Made by a program: the position numbers and the translations under genes
Virus record (IMG/VR): IMGVR_UViG_3300035698_001964
Coordinates: 1 to 31,934 of that record
Reading direction: 5' to 3' (one strand)
Length of the DNA stretch: 31,934 nucleotides
Source: a virus
Notes under the pieces: model-generated
What the model was told of the DNA's origin: nothing
Database searches by the model: none
Seen by the model: only the letters and a program-made list of their open reading frames with translations
Shown: positions 8,049-16,151 of the stretch, in pieces
Position numbering within the stretch: position 1 is the stretch's first letter
Layout: each line of letters begins with the position of its first letter

Positions 8049-9068
8049 TTATTTAGTTAACACTTTTTTAATTAATTCAGCCCAATCTGTCTGGTATCTT
8101 TTATATCCAAAGATGCCTTTAGCCATAGCCTTACCAGCTTGTCCTATTTTGATTGCTCTATCGTAATCAGCCATTAGTTCTACCACTAAATCTGCTACCT
8201 TCTCTGGGTTTCTTGGTATAAGAAAACCATTAACTCCATCTTGAATAAAAGTATCTGCATCTTGATGTGGTGTAGTTAAAACACAACAACCAGATAACAT
8301 AGCTTCTGTTCTAGCTCTAGGCATACAACTTTCCTTAGTTGGATTTATATATAATAGACTTCTGCCTAAAAACTCTCTATATTCATCCCAATTCCTAAAT
8401 TGAGCATCTACTGTTATATGACAATGTTCTATGTCTCTTTCTTGGAGTGCTTCCTTAATACCTTTCAAGAAAAATCTATCATAGTACTTATCTAGTCCAC
8501 CTGGACTTATCATAGTAACTACTCTGGGTTCTTTCGGTAAGTCAAACCATTCGTCTGGATACATTCCGTGTATAATGGTTTCTGCTTTATCATTGTTTTC
8601 AAACCCCCATTGTCTTCTGGCTTTGTGAGAATTGAATACTACATAGTTATCGCCTAGAACTTCTTTGAGCTTCTCTATAAGTATACTTGACATTCCAATC
8701 TGGTCTTCTGTATAGCCTAAATCTTTATAGTTGTCCTCTTTGATATCACTAGGAAATAATTCTGGATAATAAGGTGTTCCGTGCATTATCAATATCTTTG
8801 GTATATCTGTAATCGTTTCATTCATATTTCTATAAACAGAACCTTTACCTCTATCCCATAGGTTTTCTTCTAAACATTGTTGGTCTAAATGTAGTATAGC
8901 CACATCTTGAGTTCCTGACTCGTAGTGAGGTACCCAATTTATATTGAACTTGGTAATCATATCACCACGTGGACCTTCTGCGTATGTTCTACGATGTTGA
9001 ATCAACCAAGACCAATCTACATCTGGTAATCTCATAAAATCATACTGATGTGCAACTAAATGTGCCAA
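8049..9068 (-). CDS. GT4-like glycosyltransferase body, out of frame with its N-terminal codons
   Basis: A 339-codon open frame encoding most of a GT-B glycosyltransferase. N-terminal segments include AHQYDFMRLPDVDW, VPHYESGTQDVAILHLDQQC and ILIMHGTPYYPELF. The donor domain includes VTMISPGGLDKYYDRFFLKG and CMPRARTEAMLSGCCVLTTP. The frame opens only after a TGA, and the first candidate start is a TTG with no ribosome-binding site. The natural N terminus (ending RILDVPWHI) is encoded immediately upstream in the other frame at 9056-9151, and a -1 shift near base 9059 would join them. Either one base is missing (mutation or sequence error), or translation restarts, or the gene is dead. Confidence 0.75.
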   Translation of the reverse strand: MAHLVAHQYDFMRLPDVDWSWLIQHRRTYAEGPRGDMITKFNINWVPHYESGTQDVAILHLDQQCLEENLWDRGKGSVYRNMNETITDIPKILIMHGTPYYPELFPSDIKEDNYKDLGYTEDQIGMSSILIEKLKEVLGDNYVVFNSHKARRQWGFENNDKAETIIHGMYPDEWFDLPKEPRVVTMISPGGLDKYYDRFFLKGIKEALQERDIEHCHITVDAQFRNWDEYREFLGRSLLYINPTKESCMPRARTEAMLSGCCVLTTPHQDADTFIQDGVNGFLIPRNPEKVADLVVELMADYDRAIKIGQAGKAMAKGIFGYKRYQTDWAELIKKVLTK

Positions 9069-9151
9069 GGGACGTCAAGAATGCGAACTGGCTCGTGTAG
9101 CCCAAATACATTCTCCTTTCCCTTGGCACTTTGTGTCTTTCCATTATTCAT
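9056..9151 (-). pseudogene. N-terminal codons of the frameshifted glycosyltransferase (recoded 5' end, locus A)
   Basis: A 31-codon ORF begins ATG at 9151, overlapping the last 8 bases of the HNH gene in the +1 frame, and ends in TAG at 9058-9056. It encodes NVFGLHEPVRILDVPWHI near its end, which is the expected start of the glycosyltransferase continuing in the -1 frame (AHQYDFMRLP). Its codons are GC-richer than the surroundings, for example CGC ATT CTT GAC GTC. A homologous but differently coded copy lies upstream at 9828-9893. Confidence 0.7.
9062..9129. repeat. 11-bp perfect inverted repeat bounding a GC-rich 68-bp patch
   Basis: The arms at 9062-9072 and 9119-9129 (GTGCCAAGGGA / TCCCTTGGCAC) are perfect reverse complements. 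The 68 bases they enclose are visibly GC-richer than the rest of the window. The patch covers most of the replaced glycosyltransferase 5' end, and the frame break lies 3 bases outside one arm. It could be a structural by-product of insertion, a small element, or coincidence. Confidence 0.6.
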
Positions 9152-9653
9152 TTGTTTGAATATTAATAATTATTTTTCCTACATTTTTATTATGTAGTCC
9201 TCTATGATGTTTCGTGCATAGAGTAATACCGTTCTCTAACTTATATCTATCCTTTATAAATAATCTAAATAACTTTATATGGTGTGGAACTAATACTCCA
9301 CCTTTCACTTTACATACTTGGCAAGTGTAATCATCTCTTTCGTACACTGCTTTACGCCATTGTTTCCATTCACTACTAGCCCTTGCCCTATGACTTTCAT
9401 CTGACTTACCACCTTTCCAGTTGTAATGGTCTTTTCCTTTACTGCCACATTGAGGTGCTGATATATCTTTATTCCAAGGTGGCTTATTGTACATTGGGTT
9501 ATTAACACCCATCTTAGATTTACTATTAGACTTAGCATTACCTTTGTTTGCACAATCAGTTGAACAATATCTAGTCTTATCTTTCTGGTATGGGTATTCG
9601 TAGTATTCCTTGCCACATAGTAGACAGTTCTTGTATATACCTTTCTTAGCCAT
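9144..9653 (-). CDS. HNH homing endonuclease
   Basis: A 169-residue protein. The N-terminal zinc finger is formed by CLLC and YCSTDC, residues about 10-34. A linker with PMYNKPPWNKD resembles the NUMOD3-type DNA-binding region of the other HNH genes. The nuclease core is WRKAVYERDDYTCQVCK, GGVLVPHHIK and NGITLCTKHHRGLH. The catalytic histidine pair and the CxxC zinc ligand are intact, so the enzyme should be active. It lies downstream of a truncated glycosyltransferase 5' end and a tiny zinc-ribbon gene, and its last codons contain the ATG of the replacement 5' end. Confidence 0.88.
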   Translation of the reverse strand: MAKKGIYKNCLLCGKEYYEYPYQKDKTRYCSTDCANKGNAKSNSKSKMGVNNPMYNKPPWNKDISAPQCGSKGKDHYNWKGGKSDESHRARASSEWKQWRKAVYERDDYTCQVCKVKGGVLVPHHIKLFRLFIKDRYKLENGITLCTKHHRGLHNKNVGKIIINIQTNE

Positions 9654-9702
9654 AATATTTGATTAATTATGTACTAAGATTAGAATATTCTAAACAAAAG
9701 GT

Positions 9703-9831
9703 CTAATTGGTGGGTTTTGGAAGCTTTATTCTGTACTCACAATCAAGACACTCGTAATAGTCATTTATTATAATCATATACCTATCTGCTTCCTTACAAA
9801 ATGGACATCTTCTTGGTCTTTCATTACTCAT
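9703..9831 (-). CDS. tiny zinc-ribbon protein
   Basis: A 42-residue protein with RRCPFC near the N terminus and ECLDCEYRIKLP near the C terminus, the two CxxC knuckles of a minimal zinc ribbon. Its ATG overlaps the TGA of the truncated glycosyltransferase head by four bases (ATGA), so it probably depends on translation of that remnant. It could be cargo of the HNH insertion or an older resident gene. About 50 bases of A/T-rich sequence separate it from the HNH gene. No further function can be assigned. Confidence 0.6.
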   Translation of the reverse strand: MSNERPRRCPFCKEADRYMIIINDYYECLDCEYRIKLPKPTN

Positions 9832-9893
9832 ACATCTAATATCCTAACATTCTTATCTAGACCAAATACGTTTTTCTTATTTTCTTTAGACAT
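9828..9893 (-). pseudogene. truncated glycosyltransferase 5' end (locus A)
   Basis: A 21-codon ORF behind an A/T-only leader, ending in the peptide NVFGLDKNVRILDV and then TGA. The last 14 residues match NVFGLHEPVRILDV of the replacement copy at 9056-9151 at 11 of 14 positions. Most synonymous sites differ, for example AGG ATA TTA GAT GTA here against CGC ATT CTT GAC GTC there. It therefore looks like the native start of the glycosyltransferase, cut off at the insertion point of the HNH cassette. Confidence 0.75.
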
Positions 9894-9905
9894 ATTTTTT
9901 ATTAA

Positions 9906-11540
9906 TTAATATCTATCTCCCCCATACATTTTTTGTAATCTCATCTTCATTTGTGCTATATCTTTTCTTCTTTTATCTTTACCATCTGCTCTTACAGTAA
10001 CATCTGCTAAAACATTTTCTAAATATATAGTTTGACCACCTTGCTTAGTCCAACGTGTTCGTATCTCTTGTGACATACCACCATATTTATCTATTCTTTC
10101 ACAAAACATTCCAAACTTCATAAACTCTTCTCTTGATACTGCACTGAAGTTTTCTACAAAGGCTTTTTTGTTAGCTCCTTTGTTTCCAAAGAACCAAACT
10201 TTTTTATTACCACCAAATGTTACATCTGATGCCTTATCTACTGATTCTGTTAAAAATAAACAAGCATTCTCATCTGGCTTTAATCTACTATCTATAAAGA
10301 TTAATGTATCCCCCTCTGCCTCTATAACACCTATGTTCCGAGCCATAGCGAGGTTATAACCGTCCTTTTTACCAGTAGTGAGTAGTTTAATAGTCATAGA
10401 CTGATTAAGCTTAGAAAACTCGATTATAGCTTCCAATGTTCCATCAGTTGAACCATCATCTACTATAATAGTTTCTAGCTTTGGGTGTGTTTGATTTTTT
10501 ATTCCTTTTAATAACTCCAATACACTATCTTTCCTATTAAATGTAGGAACTATTACTGAAGCTAATTTATAATCTGGTCTATATACTTGATTATATATTT
10601 TAGAGTACTCATAAGACATTCTCTGCTCAGTCATTATCTTTACTGTTTCCCAAGCATTAGACTTAAGTGTTTTCTGTAATTCTTCATCTACCATTAGACG
10701 TTTAATAGCTGCTTCTAGTCCATCCTCATCACCAAAATCTACCAATAGCCCATTATAGCCATCTTTTATAATATCTCTAGCTATACCAGACTGAGTAGTT
10801 ATGATAGGAACACCACAAGCCATAGCCTCTAGTAATTCCATTGTGCCTTCTTCGTAGTTATCGTCTGAAAAGCCAACATAACAAGTTAAACTTCTATAGT
10901 AATCTAATCTTTCCTCATCTGAACATTCCATAAAAGAGAAATTGATATTATCTTTTTCTTTTTCAGTAAACTTAGCCCAATAATCTGGTTTGTCGTGCTT
11001 ACCCATAAACATAACTGGGTAACCTGCTTTAATAGAAGCTGCTGATATTGCCTTAAGTCCCTTCCAAGGACATATCCTTCCTGCATATCCAACAAACTTT
11101 TCTTTTGGTATTGTTTTATCGTATGTAAACAATTCTTGGTCTACACCGTGATTAATAGCTGATACATTATCATAACCAAGGTCTTCTAGTAGGAGTCTTG
11201 TTTTATTTGTATGACAAACAATTCTATCTATACCCAACTCATTCCAATCAGCATATTTAAGTGCTTTATCTCTTTGGTTATGGTGGGTTAGTATAGACGT
11301 ATACTTTTTAAGAAATGGCTTTGCTTCTATTAACTGAGCAGCTGACCTGAAATATTCATAATGAATAATATCTGGCTTGAATTCTTTGACCACTTTTTCG
11401 AATTCATCTGCTAAAGAAATTGCATCTCTTGGGTGTACTGGCACAATCTTAAATGTGTGGTGTGGGTTATATTTGACCTTAGCTTGTGCTAAATGTCCTA
11501 TAGCCCAATTCAATACATCTGGTACTATTAAAATCTTCAT
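9906..11540 (-). CDS. two-domain glycosyltransferase, GT4 fused to GT2
   Basis: A 544-residue protein. Residues 1 to about 325 form a GT4 (GT-B) enzyme: the N-terminal strand MKILIVPDVLNWAIGH, then NHGVDQELFTYD, FVGYAGRICPWKGL and the E-x7-E donor motif in EEGTMELLEAMACGVP. Residues of about 329-544 form a GT2 (GT-A) enzyme: LASVIVPTFNRKDSV, IIVDDGSTDGT, ARNIGVIEAEGDTLIFID, with a DSR in place of a canonical DxD. Two linked transferases suggest addition of two successive sugars to one acceptor. Both domains look complete. The next downstream item is the truncated glycosyltransferase head at 9893. Confidence 0.85.
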   Translation of the reverse strand: MKILIVPDVLNWAIGHLAQAKVKYNPHHTFKIVPVHPRDAISLADEFEKVVKEFKPDIIHYEYFRSAAQLIEAKPFLKKYTSILTHHNQRDKALKYADWNELGIDRIVCHTNKTRLLLEDLGYDNVSAINHGVDQELFTYDKTIPKEKFVGYAGRICPWKGLKAISAASIKAGYPVMFMGKHDKPDYWAKFTEKEKDNINFSFMECSDEERLDYYRSLTCYVGFSDDNYEEGTMELLEAMACGVPIITTQSGIARDIIKDGYNGLLVDFGDEDGLEAAIKRLMVDEELQKTLKSNAWETVKIMTEQRMSYEYSKIYNQVYRPDYKLASVIVPTFNRKDSVLELLKGIKNQTHPKLETIIVDDGSTDGTLEAIIEFSKLNQSMTIKLLTTGKKDGYNLAMARNIGVIEAEGDTLIFIDSRLKPDENACLFLTESVDKASDVTFGGNKKVWFFGNKGANKKAFVENFSAVSREEFMKFGMFCERIDKYGGMSQEIRTRWTKQGGQTIYLENVLADVTVRADGKDKRRKDIAQMKMRLQKMYGGDRY

Positions 11541-11558
11541 ACAATTATTTGTTTTAAT

Positions 11559-11783
11559 TTATTTTATAATATGTTTATCATCATCTAATTTACATACCCA
11601 TTGACTATGATACTTGTCAAAAACGAATAGTCCTTTATCTAATAATAGGTTAATAGCGTCTAGTTCTGTAAAAATAAGCTTATTCTTATTTACTAATGGT
11701 AGATTAACCTCTGGTAGTCTATCTTTCTCTGGTGTTGGTTTGACTACTCTTTTTCTACCTCTTCTCTTTTTAACTAAATCCAT
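11559..11783 (-). CDS. small basic-N-terminus protein of unknown function
   Basis: A 74-residue protein if the ATG at 11783 (MDLVKKRRGRKR) is used. This start follows the typical A/T leader of this genome and avoids overlap with the methyltransferase gene. An ATG ten codons earlier is also in frame. The N terminus is strongly basic. The rest contains INLLLDKGLFVFDKYHSQWVC, possibly a small alpha-beta fold. No family is recognised. Confidence 0.5.
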   Translation of the reverse strand: MDLVKKRRGRKRVVKPTPEKDRLPEVNLPLVNKNKLIFTELDAINLLLDKGLFVFDKYHSQWVCKLDDDKHIIK

Positions 11784-11787
11784 AATT

Positions 11788-12387
11788 TTATAATTTACTA
11801 ATCTTATAACCAAAGAAGTATTTTAACCTCATTGGTATTCTCTCTAACTTATAACCTTTAAACAATTCCTCTATCTCTTCTGGTATAAATTGTTGTACGT
11901 GACTCCTACTAGCCTTAGTTATGTGTAAATCGTGGTCAGTTACTATTATACCAAACTTTCTAATATTTTTCATCATCTTGACTATTACTTTTGGGTCTTT
12001 CAAGTGTTCTATCGTATCTATACATACCATATAGTCAAATTCTATACCTCTATTGACAAACCCTTCTATTGTTTCTTGGTATACATTTACTTCTGGTACA
12101 CTTTCTCTAGTAATATCACAGCCAGTTTCATCCATATCTACACCAGTAACATTAAGCCCTATATCTACTAGTAATTGTGATATTCTACCATCTCCACAAC
12201 CTACGTCTACAACTGTTCCTATGTGTCCTTTCAATAGTGCTATGCCATCATCTACCATTTTCTTATAGTTAGATTCTGGTTTACCTGGGATTACTTTACT
12301 ATATAATCTCCAATGTAATGCACCTTGTGCCGCATACTTATCATATCTTTCTCCAAAATATTCTTTTATTATTCTTTTGGGCGACAT
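11788..12387 (-). CDS. class I SAM-dependent methyltransferase
   Basis: A 199-residue Rossmann-type methyltransferase. Motif I is VVDVGCGDGRIS (residues about 59-70), the acidic end of strand 2 is VTGVDMDETG, and motif IV/post-I is FDYMVCIDTIEHLKDPK, as in UbiG/Methyltransf_11 enzymes. The acceptor is not revealed, but relatives in glycan clusters methylate sugars. The gene overlaps the 3' end of the kinase-methyltransferase gene upstream by 19 bases, indicating coupled translation. Full length for the family. Confidence 0.85.
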   Translation of the reverse strand: MSPKRIIKEYFGERYDKYAAQGALHWRLYSKVIPGKPESNYKKMVDDGIALLKGHIGTVVDVGCGDGRISQLLVDIGLNVTGVDMDETGCDITRESVPEVNVYQETIEGFVNRGIEFDYMVCIDTIEHLKDPKVIVKMMKNIRKFGIIVTDHDLHITKASRSHVQQFIPEEIEELFKGYKLERIPMRLKYFFGYKISKL

Positions 12388-13541
12388 ATATAAAAGTCCT
12401 TTCCTGGTCCGTGGTCTGTAGTGTGTCCAGTACGGTCAATAATAAAATTCTTTTCTACTAATGCTTTTATCTCCTCTTCTGTTTTCCAGTTATTCCACTC
12501 TATGATAGCTGTCTCTTTACATAATTCCCATACAAATGATGGGTAATGTACGTGTCTAAACATAGATAAGTACATAACTATATCAAACTTTTCTATTTTT
12601 AATACTTTTCTTAAACTTTCCGTTCTTTCAAAGTTTAAATCCATTCCATAAAACTCAGCATTATAATAACCCAAGTGATTAGATACTAGGTCTGCTCCAG
12701 TAGCTGCTTCTTGAAAATCTACACCTACAGCTCTTTTTGCTCCGTGGTCTAGTGCGTATCTTACAAATAGTCCACCACTTGAACCTATATCTAATACTGT
12801 CTTACCTTTAAAGTCTATCTTGTCTAATCCCATCTCCTTAATACGTTTGTCCATTTTACGAGGACCTTTATTTATGTCTAGCTCTGGTACTGCGTGGTAA
12901 TATATTTTACCCCACTTTGTACCTTCTCTATACATTTCTTTTATCTTTGGTAAGTATTCATCGTTGAAAGCAAATGTCTGAAAGTCTACTAACTGTCCAT
13001 TAATAACGTCCCACTTAGATACATCTTTCTTAGCTACTTCAAATCCATATATTTTACCTAATGACATAACTTGTCCATAAACATAATATGCATCTTCGTG
13101 TTTAGTTTCAAAGTTAGCTATTATATCTGTATTTGCACTAACATCATATTGTTTATTAACTACTTGCCCTCTTAAGTCATCTGTAAGTTGAGCTAAACAT
13201 TTAACTCCTTTATATTCTATTAACAATAAAGCCCATACTCTAGGTGCTAGTCCGTGCATATGTGCTATATTCTGAATTCTAGTAGCTTCTAAAAAATTAG
13301 TATTTCTTCTTATCTGGTCACCTTTAGGGTTATCTCCCCAAGTAACATTTTCTATTTTAGTCTTATCTGTAACTGGTATAGTATGAAATACTTTTAACAA
13401 TAATCTTCTACCTTCTAAGCCAAACTCTTCTTTTAACCATTTTGGGCAATCATAGATAAAACAATGTTTACCTCTACCACCGAACTGTGTCTTTGGTAGT
13501 TTGAACTTATCATCTATTTTTATGTTTAAGTCGTATATCAT
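12369..13541 (-). CDS. kinase-like domain fused to a SAM-dependent methyltransferase
   Basis: A 390-residue protein. Residues of about 20-200 resemble a small aminoglycoside/lipopolysaccharide-kinase-like fold: a Gly-rich start (QFGGRGKHCFIY), RLLLKVF with a candidate ATP-binding Lys, NIAHMHGLAPRVWALL, and a catalytic-loop-like DVSKWDVINGQLVDFQTF in which D, N and the DF pair fit. Residues of about 245-390 are a class I methyltransferase with motif I VLDIGSSGGLFVRYAL and GVDFQEAATG. A kinase plus methyltransferase on one chain recalls enzymes that cap a glycan chain with methyl phosphate, but that is an analogy. It overlaps both neighbours by a few bases. Confidence 0.7.
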   Translation of the reverse strand: MIYDLNIKIDDKFKLPKTQFGGRGKHCFIYDCPKWLKEEFGLEGRRLLLKVFHTIPVTDKTKIENVTWGDNPKGDQIRRNTNFLEATRIQNIAHMHGLAPRVWALLLIEYKGVKCLAQLTDDLRGQVVNKQYDVSANTDIIANFETKHEDAYYVYGQVMSLGKIYGFEVAKKDVSKWDVINGQLVDFQTFAFNDEYLPKIKEMYREGTKWGKIYYHAVPELDINKGPRKMDKRIKEMGLDKIDFKGKTVLDIGSSGGLFVRYALDHGAKRAVGVDFQEAATGADLVSNHLGYYNAEFYGMDLNFERTESLRKVLKIEKFDIVMYLSMFRHVHYPSFVWELCKETAIIEWNNWKTEEEIKALVEKNFIIDRTGHTTDHGPGKDFYICRPKE

Positions 13542-14431
13542 AAGAATTTATTAAACTGTTTAATTATAACTTCATTTGAGTATTTTTTCATAGCATACTT
13601 TCTCCAACCAAGTGTATCTATGGGTTGTTTTAATATTTCTCCTACCTCTTCTATTCTATCATAAATATTAGCTTTTGGGTAAATTGTTTCTGCTCCAGCC
13701 CAATGTCTTACAATAGGTGTTAGTCCTTTAGCCATACCTTCTAATCCAGACCTACCAAAGCCTTCACTTATAGAGGGTAGCCATATATAATTTTTATTTT
13801 CAAGCCATCTTGACATTCCACTGTGGTCTACAAATGTATCATATATATATCTATCTGATGTTCCATCTTTTTCTAATCTCCATCTAACAAACTCTTCTAC
13901 TGGATGTCCATACTTCATAGGCTTACCTAAGTGATGTACTACTAAGTGTGGGTACATCTTCAATAGTTCTGGTATCTGGTCTACTCCTTTACGTCCAGTA
14001 ATGTTAGCTACTAATGCCACATTTCTCTTAGTTGCATTTGGTCTGTGTATTAATGTAAATTTATCAAAATCTACTGTTAATGATAACACTCCAAAGTTCT
14101 TTGGTTTATATTGTGGGTATCTTCTTTTAAAATATTCTAACTGGTGTGGTTGAAGTGCTAAAAACCAATTTATATTCTTCCACTTTATCTTATCTAAAGT
14201 TGGTCCTTCATATATTTCAACTCCGTGAGTGATAACTATTAGGTTTCTATGTTTATATTCACTAGCTGATGCTATAAGGTAAGATAGGTATTCTACAAAT
14301 ATTACATCAAAATCATCTGGGTGTTTTATTTCTGCATAAGTATCAAACTTTGTTACATCATAATATCTAGACAACATTTTTACGATAGGGAACTCACGTT
14401 TAGGATTACTTATGTATGCTATTCTAGCCAT
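13538..14431 (-). CDS. GT4 family glycosyltransferase
   Basis: A 297-residue GT-B glycosyltransferase. The N-terminal domain begins MARIAYISNPKREFPIVKML, with FDVIFVEYLSYL and LIVITHGVEIYEGP. The C-terminal domain has NVALVANITGRKGVDQIPEL and the donor-binding E-x7-E motif in SEGFGRSGLEGMAKGLTPIV. The family transfers a nucleotide-activated sugar with retention of configuration. The gene overlaps the kinase-methyltransferase by 4 bases and the GT2 gene by 8 bases, so the three form one translational unit. Confidence 0.85.
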   Translation of the reverse strand: MARIAYISNPKREFPIVKMLSRYYDVTKFDTYAEIKHPDDFDVIFVEYLSYLIASASEYKHRNLIVITHGVEIYEGPTLDKIKWKNINWFLALQPHQLEYFKRRYPQYKPKNFGVLSLTVDFDKFTLIHRPNATKRNVALVANITGRKGVDQIPELLKMYPHLVVHHLGKPMKYGHPVEEFVRWRLEKDGTSDRYIYDTFVDHSGMSRWLENKNYIWLPSISEGFGRSGLEGMAKGLTPIVRHWAGAETIYPKANIYDRIEEVGEILKQPIDTLGWRKYAMKKYSNEVIIKQFNKFL

Positions 14432-15050
14432 TTACTTTTGCTCCTACCTTACTAGTTAAATCTAATATACCTTGCTTTGTCCTATCACTAAATCCTCTAG
14501 CATTTAATATACTAGTGATACCACAATGTACTACTAATGTCTTATCTCTCATAACTGCTAACTTACCACCTTTGTCTATTACTCTCTGACATATAGCTGT
14601 TGTTTTTGTTTTATTCTCATCCCAAGGACCAACAGTTTCCCAAGTATCTTTACTCATTAACATACAGATACCAGGCATTACCTTTTCATTTATATTTATG
14701 TTTTCTCTTTCTTCTATAACTTTATGTCCCCAATAACTAGCTGCACCTAATATCCATACATCTGGGTTAGCTTCTAATTCTTTGACCATTTCTTTTAGCC
14801 AGTCTTTACTAAAATAAACATCATCATCTGCAAATACTATATAATCATAATCAAAATCTATTTCTTTGGCTTTCTGGTTTCTTAACCAGATATAATTAGA
14901 TTCGTTTCCTACTGTATCACTTGAGGTCATAAACTTATAATTTCTACCACAAGGATTATTAAAAAAACTTTCAATGGTTTGTTTAACCAGCTTTTCTCTC
15001 TTATCGTTATGAACGATTATTATTGGTATTACTTTTTCTTTCCTACCCAT
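14424..15050 (-). CDS. GT2-like (GT-A) glycosyltransferase
   Basis: A 208-residue GT-A fold protein. It has the opening strand VIPIIIVHNDKREKLVKQTI, then the nucleotide/metal-binding region YDYIVFADDDVYFSKDWLKEM with DDD at residues 75-77. The acceptor part contains PGICMLMSKDTWETVGPWDE, which matches the usual G-x-F-M-x-R/W-D-x-x-G-x-F/W-D pattern. It is compact but seems complete. Its start overlaps the 3' end of the methyltransferase upstream by 22 bases. Function: transfer of one sugar, specificity unknown. Confidence 0.82.
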   Translation of the reverse strand: MGRKEKVIPIIIVHNDKREKLVKQTIESFFNNPCGRNYKFMTSSDTVGNESNYIWLRNQKAKEIDFDYDYIVFADDDVYFSKDWLKEMVKELEANPDVWILGAASYWGHKVIEERENININEKVMPGICMLMSKDTWETVGPWDENKTKTTAICQRVIDKGGKLAVMRDKTLVVHCGITSILNARGFSDRTKQGILDLTSKVGAKVNG

Positions 15051-15580
15051 AATTTATCTCCTTTAAATTCTCCATCGAACTTTTCAAATGTTTTCTGATA
15101 TGATTCTCTTTGTGCATCGTGGACTATTAGTAATCCATCTTCTTCTAATAGTTTGAGTGCTTCTTCCATACATTCATTTCTATGATAACCGTCAACAAAT
15201 ATAACATCAAACTTTTTACCTAATGTAGACGGATACTTTATATAATCTACCATATTAGCTAAACCTCTTCTGTAATACCTTCTATCTTCTCCTTCTGGTA
15301 GTGGGTATTCAAACAGTTCTATATCTACCTTATCACTTAGACATAAACTTAAAGCCTTATCTTTCCATTCTTGTTGATTTTCTACTGACTGCCAATGAAA
15401 ATCTCTTCTAAGTGTGTATAAATAATTACTGAAATAAGATGTACTATTGCCAGAACCCCATTCTAATATTTCATAATGTTTGTCTATGTCAGATACTGCT
15501 TTTAATAAAGTTAATCTAAAGTGTGTAATATCTTCATCACACATATCTGGTGCGTCTAGTTTTTTTGAGTGTGTCTTCAT
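15029..15580 (-). CDS. class I methyltransferase (Methyltransf_24-like)
   Basis: A 183-residue protein with a nucleotide-cofactor loop YEILEWGSGNSTSYF (residues about 36-50), an acidic strand end near WQSVENQQEW, and KKFDVIFVDGYHRNECM followed by GLLIVHDAQRE. This pattern is typical of the Methyltransf_24/TylF-like group, many of which methylate sugars. It sits between a small basic protein and the GT2 gene with overlaps on both sides, so a role in the same glycan pathway is likely. The acceptor is unknown. Confidence 0.78.
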   Translation of the reverse strand: MKTHSKKLDAPDMCDEDITHFRLTLLKAVSDIDKHYEILEWGSGNSTSYFSNYLYTLRRDFHWQSVENQQEWKDKALSLCLSDKVDIELFEYPLPEGEDRRYYRRGLANMVDYIKYPSTLGKKFDVIFVDGYHRNECMEEALKLLEEDGLLIVHDAQRESYQKTFEKFDGEFKGDKLWVGKKK

Positions 15581-15879
15581 ACTTTTACTTTTTTATGTTT
15601 CTTTTTACTTCTACTTACTAATCTTTGAGGCTTAACTTTTATTTCAATCTCTCGTTCGCCTATCTTACCATATCTTTGATAGATTAATTTACTATCGATG
15701 TTTTCAACACATCTATTACCGTGATTTATTCTAGTAGCTATTTCTGTTTTCTTATCTATGGGTATTACTATATTTTCTTTAATCTTCTTAATTCTAGACT
15801 TTTTATTCCTAACTACATTTCTAGCCTTTTCATAGTTCTTTCTTTGCTTACGCTTTTTTAGTTGTCTTTTTGTCATCAT
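15577..15879 (-). CDS. highly basic protein of unknown function
   Basis: A 100-residue protein dominated by Lys and Arg, especially at both ends (KRQLKKRKQRKNYEKARN and SRSKKKHKKVKV). It has no membrane segment and no recognised domain. The composition suits nucleic-acid binding. It overlaps the gene upstream by 32 bases and the methyltransferase downstream by 4 bases. Confidence 0.55.
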   Translation of the reverse strand: MMTKRQLKKRKQRKNYEKARNVVRNKKSRIKKIKENIVIPIDKKTEIATRINHGNRCVENIDSKLIYQRYGKIGEREIEIKVKPQRLVSRSKKKHKKVKV

Positions 15880-16150
15880 CTTTACTTACTTTTAATAATA
15901 ACTCGTGGGCTTCATCTTCTGTAAACCCAAACTCTTTGGCTAAGGCCTTAACTATCATAAGGTCTACATACTCCTGTAGTTGCCTATCTATATTCTGGAT
16001 TATAAATATAAGTTTATTGTCATCGGCTATAATAACACTATTAATATCAATATCACTAATCTTAGCCACAACTTCATAGCCTATCCTATCCTTGAACTTC
16101 TTTGGTATTTTATCAAAGCTATTTTTTATTTTTTGTTCTATATAATCCAT
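15848..16150 (-). CDS. hypothetical acidic-C-terminus protein
   Basis: A 100-residue protein beginning MDYIEQKIKNSFDKIPKKF. The centre has a beta-hairpin-like region (EVVAKISDIDINSVIIADDN, then LIFIIQNID), followed by a helical part (MIVKALAKEFGFTEDEAHELLLKVS) and a charged tail. The ATG follows an A/T leader. No family is recognised. Confidence 0.55.
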   Translation of the reverse strand: MDYIEQKIKNSFDKIPKKFKDRIGYEVVAKISDIDINSVIIADDNKLIFIIQNIDRQLQEYVDLMIVKALAKEFGFTEDEAHELLLKVSKDDDKKTTKKA

Positions 16151-16151
16151 A

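Noticed and set aside
9050-9070. Programmed -1 frameshift joining the two parts of the glycosyltransferase
   Set aside because: The site reads CAC ATT TAG, with no slippery X-XXY-YYZ heptamer, and slipping would place the Ile tRNA on CAT. An indel or imprecise join is more likely.
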